DNA of 20,564 nucleotides from Physocladia obscura (lineage: Eukaryota > Chytridiomycota > Chytridiomycetes > Chytridiales > Chytriomycetaceae): assembly GCA_027596945.1 (NCBI GenBank), contig JADGJH010000280.1:1-20564 (forward strand). Direction: 5' to 3'. The notes beneath the pieces were generated by a model that saw only the letters and a list, made by a program, of their open reading frames with translations, had not been told where the DNA came from and did no database searches. The translations under genes and the position numbers were made by a program. Positions 18,974-20,564 of this stretch are shown here, in pieces (the stretch's first letter is position 1; each line of letters begins with the position of its first letter).

Positions 18974-20474
18974 ATGGTAGCAATGTCGAGCAGCAGTAAC
19001 ACAAGCAATAGCTACAACACGGATAATTCAGAAATGGCAACGATGATTGGGGCCAAGGCGTTTAACAGTGCGGCTTCGTTCTGGGCGGCGCAGGAGAAAC
19101 TGCGAGTTTCGGCGGCGTTGAGTCAAGCATCGGAATCGATACTAGGACCACCATTGCTACCGTCACTGTCAATGTTATCGTACACACCAGCGGAACAACA
19201 GCAACAGGCTCCTAAGCAAGAGAAAGAGGTGCAACAGAATGAGAACAAGAACGAGAAGTTTGTCACAGAGAAAGAGAAAGAGAAAGAGCAACAAGATGGA
19301 TTTATGGCGATGAGGGGAGCCGGCGGGATCTCGCTTGTGGCCGGTGACTCGTCGAGTTCAAGCAGTGATGACGACGAGTTCGACTACGACGACACCACCA
19401 CTCGCGTTACGCTCCCCCCAATGATGTCTATGTCTTTCTACACAAACTACCAACGCCTACACGCACACAACAACAACTTCCGCACCTATTACGACTATAA
19501 CTACAACAAAAACTACGCGCTTGGTAATACTGAGGCTCACAGGAATGCAAATACTCCCGCGACGTCACTCCGTCTTTCCCCGCCGAGTGTTCTTCTCTCC
19601 CACGACTTCCAGTCACACGAACAGCTGCGCCATCATGACTACCTGCGTCTGCGCCAGCGCTCCCTCCAGCCCGCCTACCGCAGCTTCCAGTCAATCCACT
19701 CACCCGTCGTCCTGCCGCTGCCACTGTCACTGCCAGCCGTCCCCTCTCCCCCGCTCCTGCCCGTTATACTGCCACCTACTTCTCTACCTTATCAATCAAA
19801 CATCTATACAAAAACAGCAACCAACAGCCCCTCTGACAACAATAATCATAACTGGAACTACGATACTCAAGGCGGCAGTAGCGGCCACACTACCTCCCTT
19901 ATGCATGCCAGCGCCCGCGGCTTCAAAAGACAAAAAAATATTTATAAATGTACATGGTCTGGCTGTTCGAAAGGTATTCTTATTCCCCACATAGCGTGTG
20001 GCTTGCCGCTTTTTGTTTTAAAATTTATATTTGGCAAAAAAAATTTTTGGGTAGAAAAAATTTCTTGATAGTGAAGTAACCAAGAATGAAAAGAGCAGAG
20101 TGAAGTGAAAACCTCTCGACGAAGCGAGTAGAATGAATATATAAAAATAGGATATACAATGACACGTGCGGAAAAACTAATAATATTTTATTTTCGCAGA
20201 ATTCCAAAAACCATCACTCCTGAAATCTCATGAAAATACCCATAATGCTATAAAGCCATATGGATGTAAACACTGTGATGTGGCTTTTGCGCGTAACCAT
20301 GACCTTCGACGGCATGAACGATGTGTCCACATGATTGGTGGCAAAGAAGCCCAATGTAGTGGGTGTTTGAAACTATTTACGCGTCTTGATTCTTGTAAGT
20401 ATCATGAGAGGACTTGTTTGATGGTTGTGCAAGCTCAGCAGCAGCAGCAGCAGCAGCACGGACAGTTTCTGTAA
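18974..20474 (+). CDS. C2H2 zinc-finger protein ZnF-G, three-finger type, two exons
   Basis: This is the largest member, 424 residues, and a probable DNA-binding regulator. Exon 1 (18974-19973) begins MVAMSSSSNTSNSY. It has a Gln/Glu/Lys-rich stretch (EKEKEKEQQ), then the motif GAGGISLV (residues 115-122), then an acidic run (SSSSSDDDEFDYDD) and a long Pro/Leu/Ser/Tyr-rich linker. The intron 19974-20199 (GTATTC...CGCAG, 226 nt) splits finger 1 at the family's phase-1 position. The fingers are C326-x4-C331/H344/H348, C356/C359/H372/H377, and C386/C389/H402 with C406 last. Helices are QKPSLLKS, ARNHDLRR and TRLDSCKY. A seven-Gln tract follows the fingers. A second ATG (18983) is also possible as the start. 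The acidic block next to the motif could be an activation region, which is an inference from composition. Confidence 0.87.
20436..20456 (+). repeat. (CAG)7 trinucleotide repeat encoding polyglutamine
   Basis: Seven uninterrupted CAG codons near the 3' end of the ZnF-G coding region give a Gln tract after the last finger. The repeat is pure and so likely length-variable. Confidence 0.9.
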
Positions 20475-20564
20475 AGTTTTGGGATTAAAACTTTTTATTA
20501 TTATTACCACCACTACTACTATATGCAGCCTATTGTTTTTCAAATACTTTTATATACCTGTTGT
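20475..20564. other. 3' flank of ZnF-G
   Basis: This is AT-rich sequence after the stop with a short TTATTATTA/CCACCACTACTACTA triplet-like run. It is presumably 3' UTR. No further gene is visible before the window ends. Confidence 0.5.

Overview
This is a eukaryotic nuclear window, most likely from an early-diverging fungus. A chytrid-like (Chytridiomycota) genome is my best guess. The reasons are AT-rich intergenic DNA, short introns (about 53-226 nt) with GT...AG borders, a fungal-type ribosomal protein eS21, a Sed5/syntaxin-5 SNARE, and a gamma-tubulin complex subunit GCP4 of a kind missing from budding yeast. There is no bacterial operon architecture, and I saw no CRISPR array, tRNA or rRNA. 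The placement is inference from gene content only.

Layout. At 1-171 (-) is one exon of an unidentified gene running off the left edge. At 585-1084 (+) is RPS21/eS21 (three exons), and at 1192-2412 (+) is SED5/syntaxin-5 (two exons). Then comes an AT-rich stretch with weak coding relics (2413-3824). From 3825 to the right end the window is dominated by a family of C2H2 zinc-finger genes: ZnF-A 3825-4697 (+), pseudogene ZnF-B 6143-6680 (+), ZnF-C 7272-8349 (+), ZnF-D 12426-13215 (+), ZnF-E 13773-14402 (+), ZnF-F 16024-16697 (-), pseudogene ZnF-psi2 17276-18051 (-) and ZnF-G 18974-20474 (+). Between ZnF-C and ZnF-D lie an eight-exon GCP4 gene (8530-11075, -) and a less certain membrane-protein gene (about 11221-11917, -). 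A foldback, MITE-like element sits at 5496-5691.

The zinc-finger genes clearly descend from one ancestor. Each ends in the same pair of fingers: a C-x2-C-x12-H-x4-H finger, then a last finger in which cysteine replaces the final histidine (C-x2-C-x12-H-x3-C). Four members (C, D, F, G) have an extra upstream C-x4-C finger, and a phase-1 intron cuts that finger at the same codon in all four. Five or six of the eight loci also carry a short N-terminal motif of the form G-P-G-G-[IV]-[NS]-[IL]-[LF] followed by acidic or Ser/Pro residues, inside otherwise unalignable low-complexity sequence. Two loci are dead, with frameshifts, stops and lost zinc ligands. The picture is a locally expanding and decaying cluster of probable transcription factors that keep one DNA-reading module and one short effector-like motif while everything else diverges. 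That motif and the cluster are the main candidates for something undescribed here.

The housekeeping genes have no evident functional link to the cluster. eS21 acts in the small ribosomal subunit, Sed5 in Golgi membrane fusion, and GCP4 in microtubule nucleation.
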